Shown: positions 22,476-32,215 of the stretch, piece by piece | Layout: each line of letters begins with the position of its first letter | How positions within the stretch are numbered: position 1 is the first letter of the stretch | Source of the DNA: Sphaerulina vaccinii | Taxonomy: Eukaryota; Ascomycota; Dothideomycetes; Mycosphaerellales; Mycosphaerellaceae | Reading direction: 5' to 3' | NCBI GenBank assembly: GCA_022570795.1 | Contig: JAKUDP010000009.1 | Location: 1,798,001-1,862,000, forward strand | Length of the DNA: 64,000 nucleotides | Notes under the pieces: generated by a model | Databases searched by the model: none | Told to the model about the DNA's origin: nothing | The model's input: the letters and a program-made list of their open reading frames with translations, nothing else | Translations under genes and position numbers: made by a program

Positions 22476-24561
22476 ATGGCTACGAATGGCAGCACTGAAA
22501 GTGGTATGTGAGAAGAAGTTTACTTGTCGCTATAGAGCATGCACGTAAGCTGACGAGAACACAGAATCCGTCACATACTCAAGCGGAAACAACAATGGCA
22601 AGCCCGACTTACGATTCCTGCACTACAACGATGTTTATCATGTTGAGCCAGGCTCAAGAGAACCAGTCGGCGGCATAGCAAGATTTCAGACTCTGTGCGA
22701 AAGCTATCGAAGCACCAATTCGAAGTACGCCGATCAGGCAGAGTTAATCACCTTCTTCTCTGGCGATGCTTTCAACCCCTCGCTTGAATCCTCTGTCACA
22801 AAAGGCAAGCACATGTTAGCTCCTCTCAATAATCTGCACACGGACGTCGCTTGTTTAGGCAACCACGATCTGGATTTTGGTGTTGAACAATTCCAGTATC
22901 TGGCAAGACACTGCAAGTTTCCGTGGCTATGTGCGAACGTGCTAGATCCTGCTCTGGGCGAGAACATACCATTGGGCAACTGCAAGCGGAGCGTGATCTT
23001 GACCTCAAGCAATGGCATCAAGATTGGAGTGATCGGAGTTGTGGAGAGGGAGTGGCTCGACACGATCAACACGTTGCCTCCCAACCTCAAGTACCTGAGT
23101 GCGAGTGCGACCGTTGCTGAGATTGCGCCTCAGCTGCGAGCTGAAGGAGCAGAGATGATAGTAGTGGTATCGCATCAACGACAACCAAACGACGACAAAC
23201 TGGCCACAAAACTCCAGCCTGGAATTGCTGACATCGTCCTCGGAGGACACGATCACTACTACGCACATTCGATCATTAATGGCACGCATGTACTTCGCTC
23301 AGGTACCGACTTCAAACAGCTCTCCTACATCGAAGCTAGACGCAACGACAAAGCGTGGGACTTCAACATCATTCGCAGAGATGTAGTTTCCTCGATCCCG
23401 TCAGATCCATCAGCAGTGGCTATGGTTGAGAACATCACGGCAAAGCTTCGACCAATGCTAGAGAAGCCTATTGGCTACACGTCTGCACCCCTCGATGCTC
23501 GCTTCACCACGGTACGAACGAAAGAGTCGAACCTTGGCAACTTTGTCTGCGATCTCATGCGATTCCATTACGATACGGATTGCTGTATAATGGCTTCAGG
23601 GACGATTCGAGGAGACCAGATCTATCCTCCTGGTGTGCTAAGGGTGAAAGATATGATGAACTGCTTTCCATTCGAAGATCCTTGCGTAGTGGTGGCACTG
23701 CAGGGTAAACACATCGTCGCGGCATTGGAAAATGCTGTGGGAAAGTATCCAGCACTCGAAGGAAGATTTCCGCAAGTCAGCAATATTGAATTCACATTCG
23801 ATCCTACTCAGCTAGAAGGAAGCAGATGCTCGGACATCAAGATTGGCGAACAGCCGGTAGAGTTGGAGAAGGAATATAAACTTGCCACGCGCGATTACAT
23901 GGTACGTGGCAAAGATGGCTTTACAAGCTTAATGCTCGAGGAAGAAGGTGGACCTGCCAGGAGTGTCGTATCTGACGAGAACGGTGGACTGATCAGCATG
24001 ATCATTCGACAATACTTCATGAGTCTCCGAATCATCGGCAAATGGAAGCGATTTGGCGGCATGATTGGTCACTTCGAGCATGTCCAGGAGGGATTGCATA
24101 AGGTGCATCCTATTCTGAATGCTTCGCCAGTAGAGGCACCGAGTGTGAGCGGCAAGATCGCAGCAGTCGCGGAGGTGTCGTCGGAAGAGCAGACTGAGGC
24201 TAATGGCGACGCTCGAGAGTCACTGGTAGGTCGAGCGCAACAGCATCGCCGACAGAGATCAGAGTTGGCTGAACGACCTGCGAAGTCGAGGAAGCTCAGT
24301 CGTCAGGAGTCTACTACAGGCGAAGCATTGTCGGATAGTGAGGACGATGACGACGACGATCTGCCAGATGATCCGGCTCGGGACCGCGAGCTGGCTATCA
24401 TGAGAAAAGTGATGCGGAAGTGGTGGCGCTTGGCCGGATTACCTGGCAATCCGCGAATGGTGGAGCAAAAAGGGGATGAGTTCGCGGTAGCTTGGACGAA
24501 GGGTATAGCTCCGAGACTGGAAGGAAGGATCAAGATGCTCGGACAACCAGCTCAATCATAG
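22476..24561 (+). CDS. 5'-nucleotidase/metallophosphoesterase family protein
   Basis: Exons 22476-22503 and 22565-24561 (674 aa). The 9-codon first exon (MATNGSTES) is supported by a good donor GTATGT and by the conserved start of the domain lying in exon 2. Calcineurin-like metallophosphatase motifs are present: LRFLHYNDVYHV (metal Asp), SGDAFNPS, CLGNHDLDFG (about residue 108), VVSHQRQPND and GGHDHYY. The 5'-nucleotidase C-terminal domain follows (NLGNFVCDLMR, then LQGKHIVAALENAV). No signal peptide is seen, so a cytosolic enzyme is likely, unlike secreted UshA-type relatives. A roughly 130-residue tail is acidic and charged (SEDDDDDDLPDD). Substrate (nucleotide, NAD or another phosphate ester) is not predictable. 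Confidence 0.9.
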
Positions 24562-24589
24562 ATTATGAGACTGGCCCAAAAAATGCTAG

Positions 24590-24805
24590 TAGCAAAAGGT
24601 TACTGTCAAATGGCAAAACAATCACCGCTGCCACAATAGGCCACCACGCTGCGTAATGTACACCTCATGACCTAGGTCGAGATCCGCCAGTGTTATGTTC
24701 AGCATCGACTATATCGACGACCTACCATATAGACCACTGAGCCATGGCGACTGTTGGAAGCTGGTAGATCAAGAACGTATATCAATGCTAACCACTCCGA
24801 TCTTG
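24590..24805 (-). repeat. tRNA-like (SINE-like) repeat, copy A
   Basis: On the minus strand an A-box-like TGGCTCAGTGG (24744-24734) is followed by GTGGTCTATATGGTAGGTCG and, 132 bp downstream of the box, by GATTGTTTTGCC (24623-24612). It shares 31 of 37 positions with copy B over 24701-24737. No intact cloverleaf or B-box was found, so this is not a functional tRNA gene. The outer borders are approximate. Confidence 0.55.
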
Positions 24806-24824
24806 TGCGCAGGTGTACATTCTC

Positions 24825-25045
24825 CGAGCAAAAGCAGACGAACACGGGCAAAACAATCGATCTCGACCAATAGAAGTATTGACGCTAATTCTCTCGATCC
24901 TAGGTCAGGAGCGGCCTAGTTAGAGGCCTTGTGTCAATCTCGAGTATCGACTTCATCGACGACTTACCAGCTAGACCACCTCGCCGGCTTGACTGCCGAG
25001 GGCTGTAGTTGTTCACCTCCATGCGAATGCTAACCCCTACCATTC
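24825..25045 (-). repeat. tRNA-like (SINE-like) repeat, copy B
   Basis: Tandem partner of copy A, offset about 240 bp. Core GTGGTCTAGCTGGTAAGTCG lies at 24979-24943 (minus) and the 3' motif GATTGTTTTGCC at 24858-24847, 138 bp from the box position. Similarity also extends upstream: both copies have GGTTAGCATT some 45 bp before the box and share GACCTAGG in the body. Confidence 0.55.
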
Positions 25046-25167
25046 GCACAGTCGACGTGTGCCATGGCTCGCCTTCCATGCACGATCATGCTTCAACGAG
25101 CTCCCGATTGACTGCCTTCTTTGAGCGCTAAAGTGCACTGCTTCCAAAGCTCTTCTATCGTCTAATC
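25046..25167. other. Short intergenic stretch
   Basis: 3' flank of the BTB gene; nothing further seen. Confidence 0.4.
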
Positions 25168-25923
25168 CTACCGACATTGCGGAACATCCGCATTGTGCTC
25201 ATGGTACTTGCATCTGCCTGCATTGATCGGTCGGACTGGACATCGCGTCCGGGAGCTTAGTCGAACTGCCAATTCTACGTAGAAAGCCTTAGGTAGATGT
25301 TGCTGGTTGACCTGAAGCCAATGGGCCTCGTCTTCATTGAGCACAACCGTGAGGCTATCGAGAACGAAGCGCTGTAGCGGTGACCCGTGAATGCCTTGCG
25401 TGTACGCGCAGAGTATCAGGTTTGTGTTAAGTCTGAACTTTCCTCCATTCTCCGTGTTGGTAATCAGAATGTCGATAATCTTGTTCTGTAAAAGTACATC
25501 GGCGATGTGACGGCCTAGAACATAGAGCTTGCCAAGTAGTTCTTCGTTAGACACGTTGTCGTCAAGTTTCTTGTTGCAAAGCCACTGTACATATGCCTCA
25601 AAGGTATCGGTCTCCACATCAGGAAGCTCATATAGGAGTGCGTCTTCAACTGCCTCGTAGGTATTCGTTCCCAGAGTCCGTTCAGAGCGGCGGGCTTGGA
25701 AGACAGCCGAGCTCTTGCAAAGGATGCTTCCAGCAACGTGGTACACAGCCTTATAACGTCCGACCGAGATCTTGAGCTGTATGTCCTCCATTGTGCGCGA
25801 ATAAGGAGGTGGATCTCCAGCAGGTGGGACATCGTTCTCCACACTCGCTACGATGTACGTCTCCGCTGCGTTGCTCTGGACCCCTACAAGGCGCCTCAGG
25901 AAAGATTTCATTGCGGCTTTCAA
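25168..25923 (-). CDS. BTB/POZ-domain protein
   Basis: Single exon, 251 aa. After a short basic N-terminus (MKAAMKSFLRRLVG) and a Pro-rich linker, the BTB fold starts at IQLKISVGRYKAVYHVAGSILCKSSAVFQ (about residues 47-76). It continues through YELPDVETDTFEAYVQWLCNKK, the conserved segment where valence and length of the fold are set. The next portion (KLYVLGRHIADVLLQNKIIDILI) matches the helical back of fungal BTB proteins. No kelch, MATH or BACK domain is present. Stand-alone BTB proteins are abundant in plant-associated Dothideomycetes and may serve as cullin-3 adaptors, but the partner here is unknown. The tail is Cys/Arg/His-rich (CKYHEHNADVPQC). Confidence 0.85.
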   Translation of the reverse strand: MKAAMKSFLRRLVGVQSNAAETYIVASVENDVPPAGDPPPYSRTMEDIQLKISVGRYKAVYHVAGSILCKSSAVFQARRSERTLGTNTYEAVEDALLYELPDVETDTFEAYVQWLCNKKLDDNVSNEELLGKLYVLGRHIADVLLQNKIIDILITNTENGGKFRLNTNLILCAYTQGIHGSPLQRFVLDSLTVVLNEDEAHWLQVNQQHLPKAFYVELAVRLSSRTRCPVRPINAGRCKYHEHNADVPQCR

Positions 25924-26621
25924 AGAGAGGACGATGTCCTAATGTGAAAGTTGTAGAGTAAAGGCTTGTCGCAAGATAGGGATGCGAAGTCTGTTAAAGG
26001 TAGTATATCTCAAGAGTGTGTAGTCCGGCTTGTCCTATTTATTGTGTCGTAGCAAAATAGTGATTAAAAATATGGTTCGTCGTTACTTTTGTTAGTACCA
26101 TGGCCGCAAGCATGACACAACGAATCGGAGCCATGTATCGATAAGTCACTACGCGAGGAAGACTTTCGCTGAGCGTGTCGCTTGGAACAATATGAAGGTG
26201 GAGTCCAGACAATGTTGAGAGATGCCTCCGGCAACTCGTACATCAGCATCACATGGTGCTTCTCACAGGCTCAGAGGTGACAAGTCTGCCCTCTGCAGCG
26301 TCACTAAAGTAAGGTATATGTTAGCCTCAAAAATCAAGTATTCAACGAGCGTCCTTGGCTCAATCGTAAGCCCATAAGATTTCGACTGAGTTGATGCTTG
26401 TGTCAAGGAGTATTCTTGGTTATACGCAGGCCTCTAAAGACCTCAGAACGAGCAGACGTGTCTTTCATCCAGAAAGCCACTGCGCGTCCGTGTCTTTTGG
26501 TTTCTTCTTGCCGCGTTGGAGCAGTATGACTTTACATGAAAGCCTTTTCGTGATCTTTGGTCGGGACTTGAAGAGGGGAAGTCGCCTTTTGGGAACTGAT
26601 ACGGCTGCTATATATCTCCAT
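25924..26621. other. Intergenic, BTB to AP-3 mu
   Basis: About 700 bp with no supportable gene. It includes the BTB promoter and the 3' flank of the AP-3 mu gene. A 188-codon forward frame starting at 26391 is antisense to AP-3 mu and not protein-like. Confidence 0.5.
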
Positions 26622-28324
26622 TTAGCATCGTACCTCCACACCCTGTCGACTAACGGTCAGATACTTGACACCCTTATATGGTTTCATACCAGGTGCCAAA
26701 CCACGACTCTTCTTGGTATCGAGTACCAGGCTTTCTACTTTCAAGCCACTGGCCAACCAACCTTTGACACTGAAGCTCAAAGTCGTAGAAGAGGGCATGA
26801 GTTCTCGATTTCGATCACTCTTATCGTGGCCGTTCGTCCTCGCCTCGACTTTGTGCTGTCCAGATGGCTCTTCATCGTAATCATAAGTCGTTGCTGTCAT
26901 GCCATTGACGACTCCAGAACTGCTTCCATCAGCATTGTCATCGTTCAGGGGACCTAAGACAGTGCAGCGTAGGACTGCGCCGCCAGGTCCAAAGTCTTTG
27001 GGCGATATTCGCCACTCCACGCTACCATCTGCTGGATTCCAATGTGATTCGCCTTTGCTTGGGCGCATGTCACTGAGGTTGCGAACAGCAGGTGGCAGTG
27101 GTATGTGTATTGTCAAGTCCTCTAGTGCAGGCGCACTCGATTGACCAGTAGGAGCTGCAGATCTGAATGCTGCGCCAGGACGACCAGATCCGAGGTTCGA
27201 TTGAAGTGATGCTGCGGCAGGTGAGAAGCTCGTCGAGTTCTGTTTTGCTCGGACCTCGAAATCGGCACCAGACGATCCCAGTCCTGTTGTGATCTCGATG
27301 GTGGCAGGAAGATTCAAGCTGTTTGATGTCGACTTTGCTGTGCTGAAGTTGAGATCCGGTCCAAGGAGATCAGACTCATAGCCGCAAAGTGCAAATCTGC
27401 CATCTGGCGGCACGAATGAAATGATGCCTTCTGATTTCCACTTTGCTAGCCTTACGCAGGGGTGGAAGACTACACGTTCCATGACGTTCCGCAGCTGATC
27501 GCCCCTCGTGCCCATTCCTGCACCCTTTCCTCCTGTCCATAGGCTGAGAACCAGATCCGGCACTCCACTGAGCTTTGAATTGAAGGCTATGCTGCCGTTC
27601 GCGAATGCAGAGAGTGGTCGACCAGAAGGTGCGAGTGTGACTTGTAGCGTCTCCACGATATCGACATACATCTCGTTGCTGGTGTGGAGCACATTACTTC
27701 TCCGCCACGGCACTGCTGAGCCTTGAGTGGGCTGGGCTTGTGAGAGTGTCGATCTTGATAGTCCTCCAGAACCCATGGCCTGCAGGTTCGGACTTGGACC
27801 GGGGAGTCCAACTCCTCCAAGCAGATTCTTCAGTACTCCTGGTCCAGTCTCCACTACATCTCTCAGCGCACTAGCTTCTCCTTGACAGATGACACCCGAG
27901 TCGGCCATTTCGGCCACGATCTGTGCCACGATATCATAGTTGGCAGAGATGTTGGTAGCGATCAATGGACTGCCTAGAAACTCTTCCAGCGCATCGGCGA
28001 CTCGATGTAGGAACTCTAGCACGAGCAGAGGTTCGATATCGTTGGAGGCTGGTGACAGGAAGAGGAGATTGTCCTGTGTGATTGAGAAGAGGACTGTGGG
28101 CGGATTCGTGGAGGCCACGTATATGACACTCGGTCGCGGCGACTCATGTCGGAGGTAGAGAGGGAGGACTATCGAGGCAGCTGGTGGCTTGTTGGTGTAG
28201 ACATGGTTGAAGAGCAGTGAGCTGGCAGACCATTAGTAGGGAAGTCCATAGATACCAGTACTGTAAGACAGCGACTTACGTACTTGTGCTCGTCGTAGAT
28301 GTACAGCGCTTCGATGGCGCTCAT
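26622..28324 (-). CDS. APM3: AP-3 adaptor complex mu subunit
   Basis: Exons 28324-28284 and 28221-26622 (546 aa). The tiny first exon MSAIEALYIYDEH splices in phase 2 (GTACGT...GCCAG) into N-SLLFNHVYTNKPP, recreating the conserved mu N-terminus. The longin-like N-domain (about 1-140) includes VIYVASTNPPTVLF and PLLVLEFLHRVADALEEFLG. The mu homology domain starts near WRRSNVLHTSNEMYVDIVE and contains VFHPCVRLAKW and ISFVPPDGRFALCGYE, typical of AP-3 mu. AP-3 sorts cargo from Golgi/endosomes to the vacuole. Some loops in the MHD are longer than usual (Gly/Ser-rich around 330-350, and near 430). It is transcribed divergently from the Rpc17 gene over about 200 bp. Confidence 0.93.
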
Positions 28325-28532
28325 GGTGCACTGGTGGCTATCGCATTTCCTCGCAAGTAGTGTTGGAGAGTGTGATGTCTCTCTGAATGTCGGTAGCCTC
28401 TACGCAGCTCGAAGCAGAGACAGTGCGTCTCAAACCTGGGTTGCTGAACTGGAGTGAACTGCTTCTCTCGACGCTAAGTAGTTCTACCGAAAGCTTCACT
28501 TCTCCAACACAACAACCACCACGTCTACCACG
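28325..28532. promoter_or_regulatory. Bidirectional promoter, AP-3 mu / Rpc17
   Basis: A 208-bp gap separates the two divergent starts (28324 minus, 28533 plus), so the two housekeeping genes probably share a promoter. No specific element is claimed. Confidence 0.55.
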
Positions 28533-29129
28533 ATGAGGATCCTCGACGCCGGAGATAATCTGTTCTCCAACGCGGACGTGCTGGACTGGGTCAACCGCAA
28601 ACGCGCCCAGCATGCTGCCGAAGACAAGGAAGACGCAGAGCGAGCGAAAGCTAAGAACCAGAAATTTGTCGCTGCTACTCGACCAAAGAACTTCATGCGC
28701 GTCCTCGATCGCACGGAACGCGAGCTGAAGAGCGACAAGTACCCGTACATCAAGAACCCGAGCGCATACAAGGACAATGCGCGCAGCACTGCCTTCCAGA
28801 ACTTTGCGCGAGAAGCGGAGAATGCTATGCAGGACTCACTTGAGGCGGAGTGGAAAGAGCGCCTGCAAGGAATGACACCGGAAGAGGTTGAGAAGCAGTA
28901 TGAGCCTGAGCAGGAGAAGAAGTGTCTCACAGAGCCAGAGATGCTCATGATCTACAACCACGCACCACAGTGTGTCGAAATGCTGCAGCCCATGCTTGAG
29001 CAATTCGTAGATCGCTTCACCGACGAAGAGCAACAACTGCTGGTGGACGTGATTATTAGGACGCTCAGACCAGACGAGACTCCATCAGAACCACAAGGTG
29101 AATCACAAGGGGAACCCATGGCGGACTAG
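28533..29129 (+). CDS. RPC17: RNA polymerase III subunit RPC9/Rpc17
   Basis: Single exon, 198 aa. The start MRILDAGDNLFSNADVLDWVNRKR matches the Rpc17/CGRP-RCP N-terminus (MKILEA...LTNYEV). The HRDC-like Rpb4/RPC9 fold is evident around LTEPEMLMIYNHAPQCVEMLQPMLEQFVDRFTDEEQQLLVDVIIRTL (about residues 133-180). Rpc17 pairs with Rpc25 to form the Pol III stalk that contacts TFIIIB and starts transcription of tRNA and 5S genes. The last 20 residues are a polar PSEPQGESQGEPMAD tail. After the TAG stop (29127-29129) the same frame remains open for 38 codons and joins the exons of the next gene (see findings). Confidence 0.9.
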   Translation: MRILDAGDNLFSNADVLDWVNRKRAQHAAEDKEDAERAKAKNQKFVAATRPKNFMRVLDRTERELKSDKYPYIKNPSAYKDNARSTAFQNFAREAENAMQDSLEAEWKERLQGMTPEEVEKQYEPEQEKKCLTEPEMLMIYNHAPQCVEMLQPMLEQFVDRFTDEEQQLLVDVIIRTLRPDETPSEPQGESQGEPMAD

Positions 29130-29244
29130 GAGCTGCCTTTGCGTACCGTTCGTGATATACGGGAGAGAAATGATAGCAGAGTTGGAGATGAAGCAATTGG
29201 TGACACGATTGGCACGGAAGCCGCTAATGACCAGGAAACGAAGG

Positions 29245-29374
29245 GTAAGTGAAGTAGTGGTTAGAAGGCATGCATCTCTTCGGTGTCGCACTCGCTAAGG
29301 CGCCGAGCTTCAGAACAGACGATCATCGAGACAGCCTGTGTTTTCAGAGATACTTGCTAACTTACTGCTTTTAG
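29245..29374 (+). repeat. Intron-like repeat unit 1
   Basis: A 130-nt segment beginning GTAAGTGAAG and ending in a branch-like TTGCTAAC, pyrimidine tract and TTTTAG, followed by GCAAGAG. It closely resembles unit 2 at 29408-29543, including an identical TTTTCAGAGATACTTGCTAA. Both look like spliceosomal introns and recall introner-like elements. Confidence 0.7.
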
Positions 29375-29385
29375 GCAAGAGAGAT

Positions 29386-30361
29386 ATGAGAGATGCGGTA
29401 TGGAGTGGTAAGTAAAGAAGTAGGCGTAAGACATGCTCTCTCCCGGTGTCTGGCACTCACTGAGGCGCTCAGCTTAAGTACAGACACTGATGAGAGAGCC
29501 TGCGTTTTCAGAGATACTTGCTAACCCTTCCACCTAACTCTAGGCAAGAGCCTGTCTTCGATGCTCTCGGCGACTCCACGTCCTGACTCACCCCAGCAAG
29601 AATCCGAGCCTGCGACCGAAGAGATGGTCGTTGATACCTCACCGACGACTGTGGAAGATACGCTGTCACGGCTGTTTTCGGAGTTCACAAAGCACGCCTC
29701 GAGTCCACAGACGATACCGGATTATGGCCATGATGCGTCTCCATCAAAGGCAGTGCTCTCTGGTACTTCTGCTGGACCGAGCCTCTTAATATCTGAGCCG
29801 CCATCAATCGAAGAGGCATCGATCAGTGGAGACATGACAACGACAGCTGGCAAGAAGAAAAAGCGTGCTCCGAAGGGAAAAGGAAAGCAGAAGGAGCCAC
29901 TGGCTGCGGAGGAACCAACGACCGGCGGTGCGAAGAATCGCTCACCGAAAGATGCTGCAAACCAGGCAGCTGCGAAGCACAAGAAGAAGCCGACAGCAGC
30001 TGCAGAGAAACCAGAGAAAGAACCACCAGCTGCGACGAAAAAGCAGAAGAAGCCACCAGCGTACGCAGCACCAAGTGATGAGCGAATTGAAGAGTGCTTA
30101 AGGCGCATCACGATAGCAGCGGTCGACCTGAAGGATGAACGTTTCACCCTCGGTCGTGCGCGTGCAGAAGCAGCAGAGGAACTTGGCTTCGCTGAGAGTT
30201 TCTTCAAGCACGACCGTGTCTGGAAGGGAAGGAGCAAGAAAATCGTGGAAGGAGTGGCTAGAGAGAATGCCATGCCATCAGCTAGGACGAAGCTCCAGGA
30301 AGGAGCGACTCTACCAGTTGAGCAAGAGCAGAGATCGGAGAGCCCAGGCGGTCTCGTTTAG
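29386..30361 (+). CDS. Lys/Ala-rich protein, unknown function
   Basis: Proposed coding parts are 29386-29407 and 29544-30361 (279 aa). If translation starts at 29561 instead, it is 266 aa. A further upstream exon ending at 29244 would keep frame but has no ATG. The N-terminus is acidic/Ser/Thr-rich. The middle (about 105-180) is a highly basic low-complexity stretch with KKKKRAPKGKGKQK and repeated KKPTAAAEKPEKEPPA, likely nuclear. The C-terminal 80 residues (DERIEECLRRITIAAVDLK...) look folded and helical, and include GRARAEAAEELGFAESFFKHD and WKGRSKKIVEGVAREN. No known family was recognised. It lies 3' of Rpc17 on the same strand. Confidence 0.6.
29408..29543 (+). repeat. Intron-like repeat unit 2
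   Basis: A 136-nt near-copy of unit 1, starting GTAAGTAAAG and ending CTAACTCTAG, again followed by GCAAGAG. Between the units lies a 33-nt exon that begins GCAAGAG as well, so the duplication included the exon edge. Both introns are in phase 1. Confidence 0.7.
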
Positions 30362-30671
30362 CAGAGAGAATAGTGATTATTAATGTACTCCGGTACTCCA
30401 TGCTCTATGTGAGTCTATCCTGTATTCTACACCCTGGTCTGCTCGCTGGTGTGGGTATATCCTATCTCACAGTCTCTTTCTCCTCTTTCTTTTTATCCAA
30501 AACATCTCTGCCTGATCCCCCAAGCTACGGCAACGAGCTCGCAGACAATCACAACCGAAAGCGTAATCGATTCCAGAGAAACGTGTCGACACTAAGATGC
30601 CTTGCTGGTATCTTGGGTCTTGCGTGTGGATGCGGAAGGGAGCATCTCCTCGTAGGATGCCTATAACGAAT
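30362..30671. other. Convergent intergenic region
   Basis: About 310 bp between the Lys-rich gene and the reverse-strand SDR. Nothing coding was seen. A segment ACGGCAACGAGCTCGCAGACA near 30531 recurs with one mismatch near 30732 inside the SDR 3' end. Confidence 0.4.
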
Positions 30672-31841
30672 TCAGATTAGCATCGATATGGAAAGGCTGA
30701 TGAGGTGCCTCTCTCCTCGCGCGACCCTGCCACGGCGACGAGCTCGCAGACAGACCGCGTTCAGAAATACCCGACTCATCAGAGACATTTGCCATCGAGA
30801 AAGAAGAACAAAACTTACCCTCGTCCTCTTATCCCCACCCTGGAAAATACCCAGCGGAATCCAAAGTGGCAAAGATCTCAACCAAACAGCCGCACCAAGA
30901 TTTCCCGCCAAAATAATCTGCTTTCCACGTCCACTCATCACCTGCTTAACGACCGCATCCGCAACACTCTCAGCCGTAATAATTCTCGCTCCACCACGCT
31001 CGAGCTGTTTCTGGAAAGGCGCAACCATAGGCGTAGCTGCGAAAGAAGGGTGTACGCAAGAGAATTTGACTTCTGGAGCATTGTAGAAGACACGAGTTTC
31101 TTGTTGTAGACCTTCGTGGAAACCCCACGCTGCGACTTTGGTGTTGCTGTAGGGTACGAGGCCTGGGGTTGTAGCGAAAGCTGCCATGGATGCTATGGTT
31201 ACTACGTGACCTTTTTTGTTCTTGGTCATTGCTGGGAGGAATTCTTGGACGGTGTAGTAGTGGGAGATGATGTTGATGTCGAAGACTTTGCGGAGGCCTT
31301 CTTCGGTTTGTTCTAGGATGGGTCCTTCGCTTGAAATGCCAGCGTTGTTGATCAAGATTGAAGGATCGCCGTGCTCTGCTCGAATCTTCTTCGCGACTTC
31401 AGCGACTTGTTTCCGATCGGTGACGTTACACTTGTAGTAATGAATTCTTGGATTGTTCTTCATATCCGCTGGCACATCGGCATCCTCTCGAATATCCAAC
31501 GCCATAACATTCAACCCTCTGGAAGCGAAATCTTTGGACATGAGTGAGCCGAAACCTCCAGTGGCCCCAGTGATTACGACGACTTCTTGTGGCCAGTGGT
31601 ATCTTGATTTCTCACTTCGCAAGCGGAAATTGTTTTGTGCAAGTTCGGAGAGCCATTTGTTTGCGTCGGTCACTACGCCGATTGCTACGAGCCATTTGAG
31701 CGATGTTATCAGGCGAGAGATGTTCTCTGGTGAGAGGTATTGACGTAGTTGGGCGAGGAGAGGTTCTCTGAAGCGGTCTGGGGATTGTGTGAGTGCGAAG
31801 AGGATGGCGCCTGTTACGGCTGGAGTGAGAAGTTTGGACAT
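30672..31841 (-). CDS. Short-chain dehydrogenase/reductase, membrane-anchored
   Basis: 389 aa from the ATG MSKLLTPAVTGAILFAL at 31841; the frame is open further upstream but not protein-like. An N-terminal hydrophobic segment (about 5-18) suggests ER or lipid-droplet anchoring. The Rossmann motif TGATGGFG lies at about residue 88, the adenine-binding D at LDIRED, then NNAG, the catalytic Ser in IASMAA and YSNTK (Tyr/Lys). This set fits the RDH10/17beta-HSD11-like (SDR16C) group of retinol/sterol-type dehydrogenases. The last 45 codons (after GDKRTR) become Arg-rich and unlike the family. A good donor GTAAGT at 30818 suggests an unresolved 3' intron and a different C-terminus. Confidence 0.85.
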   Translation of the reverse strand: MSKLLTPAVTGAILFALTQSPDRFREPLLAQLRQYLSPENISRLITSLKWLVAIGVVTDANKWLSELAQNNFRLRSEKSRYHWPQEVVVITGATGGFGSLMSKDFASRGLNVMALDIREDADVPADMKNNPRIHYYKCNVTDRKQVAEVAKKIRAEHGDPSILINNAGISSEGPILEQTEEGLRKVFDINIISHYYTVQEFLPAMTKNKKGHVVTIASMAAFATTPGLVPYSNTKVAAWGFHEGLQQETRVFYNAPEVKFSCVHPSFAATPMVAPFQKQLERGGARIITAESVADAVVKQVMSGRGKQIILAGNLGAAVWLRSLPLWIPLGIFQGGDKRTRVSFVLLSRWQMSLMSRVFLNAVCLRARRRGRVARGERHLISLSISMLI

Positions 31842-32215
31842 CCTTGCTGGTGATCTTCTGTAGCTGTAGATGTAGGTAGGGGTGTTTGTAGAGAGGGATG
31901 ACTTCGGTAGATGATGTTTCCTTTGCGTGTGGGAACTCTCCTTTCTTATAGATCTAACGGTAACACGCTCTAACACGACGCCAGAGGCTTGATCATTCCT
32001 GCCACACCGCGGGGACGCGTTGGTTCGGTCCCAGTGATGTGTGGATGCTGGACTGGGAGCTTCAGATCAGACCGAGGTGTTTCTGAATGCGGTTAGAGGC
32101 AACTCTATATCTTAAATTCATGGAGATTCGTTCATACGACCAATCCAGTGATTTGACGACAACGTGCTTGACGCGAGCGCGAAGCTTGGTTTCGCGGTGG
32201 AAGAGTGAAACAGCA
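31842..32215. other. Intergenic, SDR promoter side
   Basis: About 370 bp without a gene; SDR promoter and leader on the minus strand. Confidence 0.45.

Noticed and set aside
24590..25045. CRISPR-like or functional tRNA array
   Set aside because: Repeat spacing and internal divergence do not fit CRISPR, which is absent from eukaryotic nuclear genomes, and no cloverleaf can be drawn.
26391..26957. 188-codon forward ORF
   Set aside because: Mostly antisense to the AP-3 mu gene, with no family resemblance.
29098..29129. A 32-nt intron (GTGAAT...CTAG) that would remove the Rpc17 stop
   Set aside because: Too short for a spliceosomal intron in this window (minimum seen is 48 nt) and would lead to a stop soon after. 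The longer splice to 29374 is kept as a hypothesis.
29722..30273. 183-codon reverse ORF rich in Phe, Ala and Ser
   Set aside because: Antisense of the Lys-rich coding region; the apparent hydrophobic helices come from reading AAG-rich sequence backwards.
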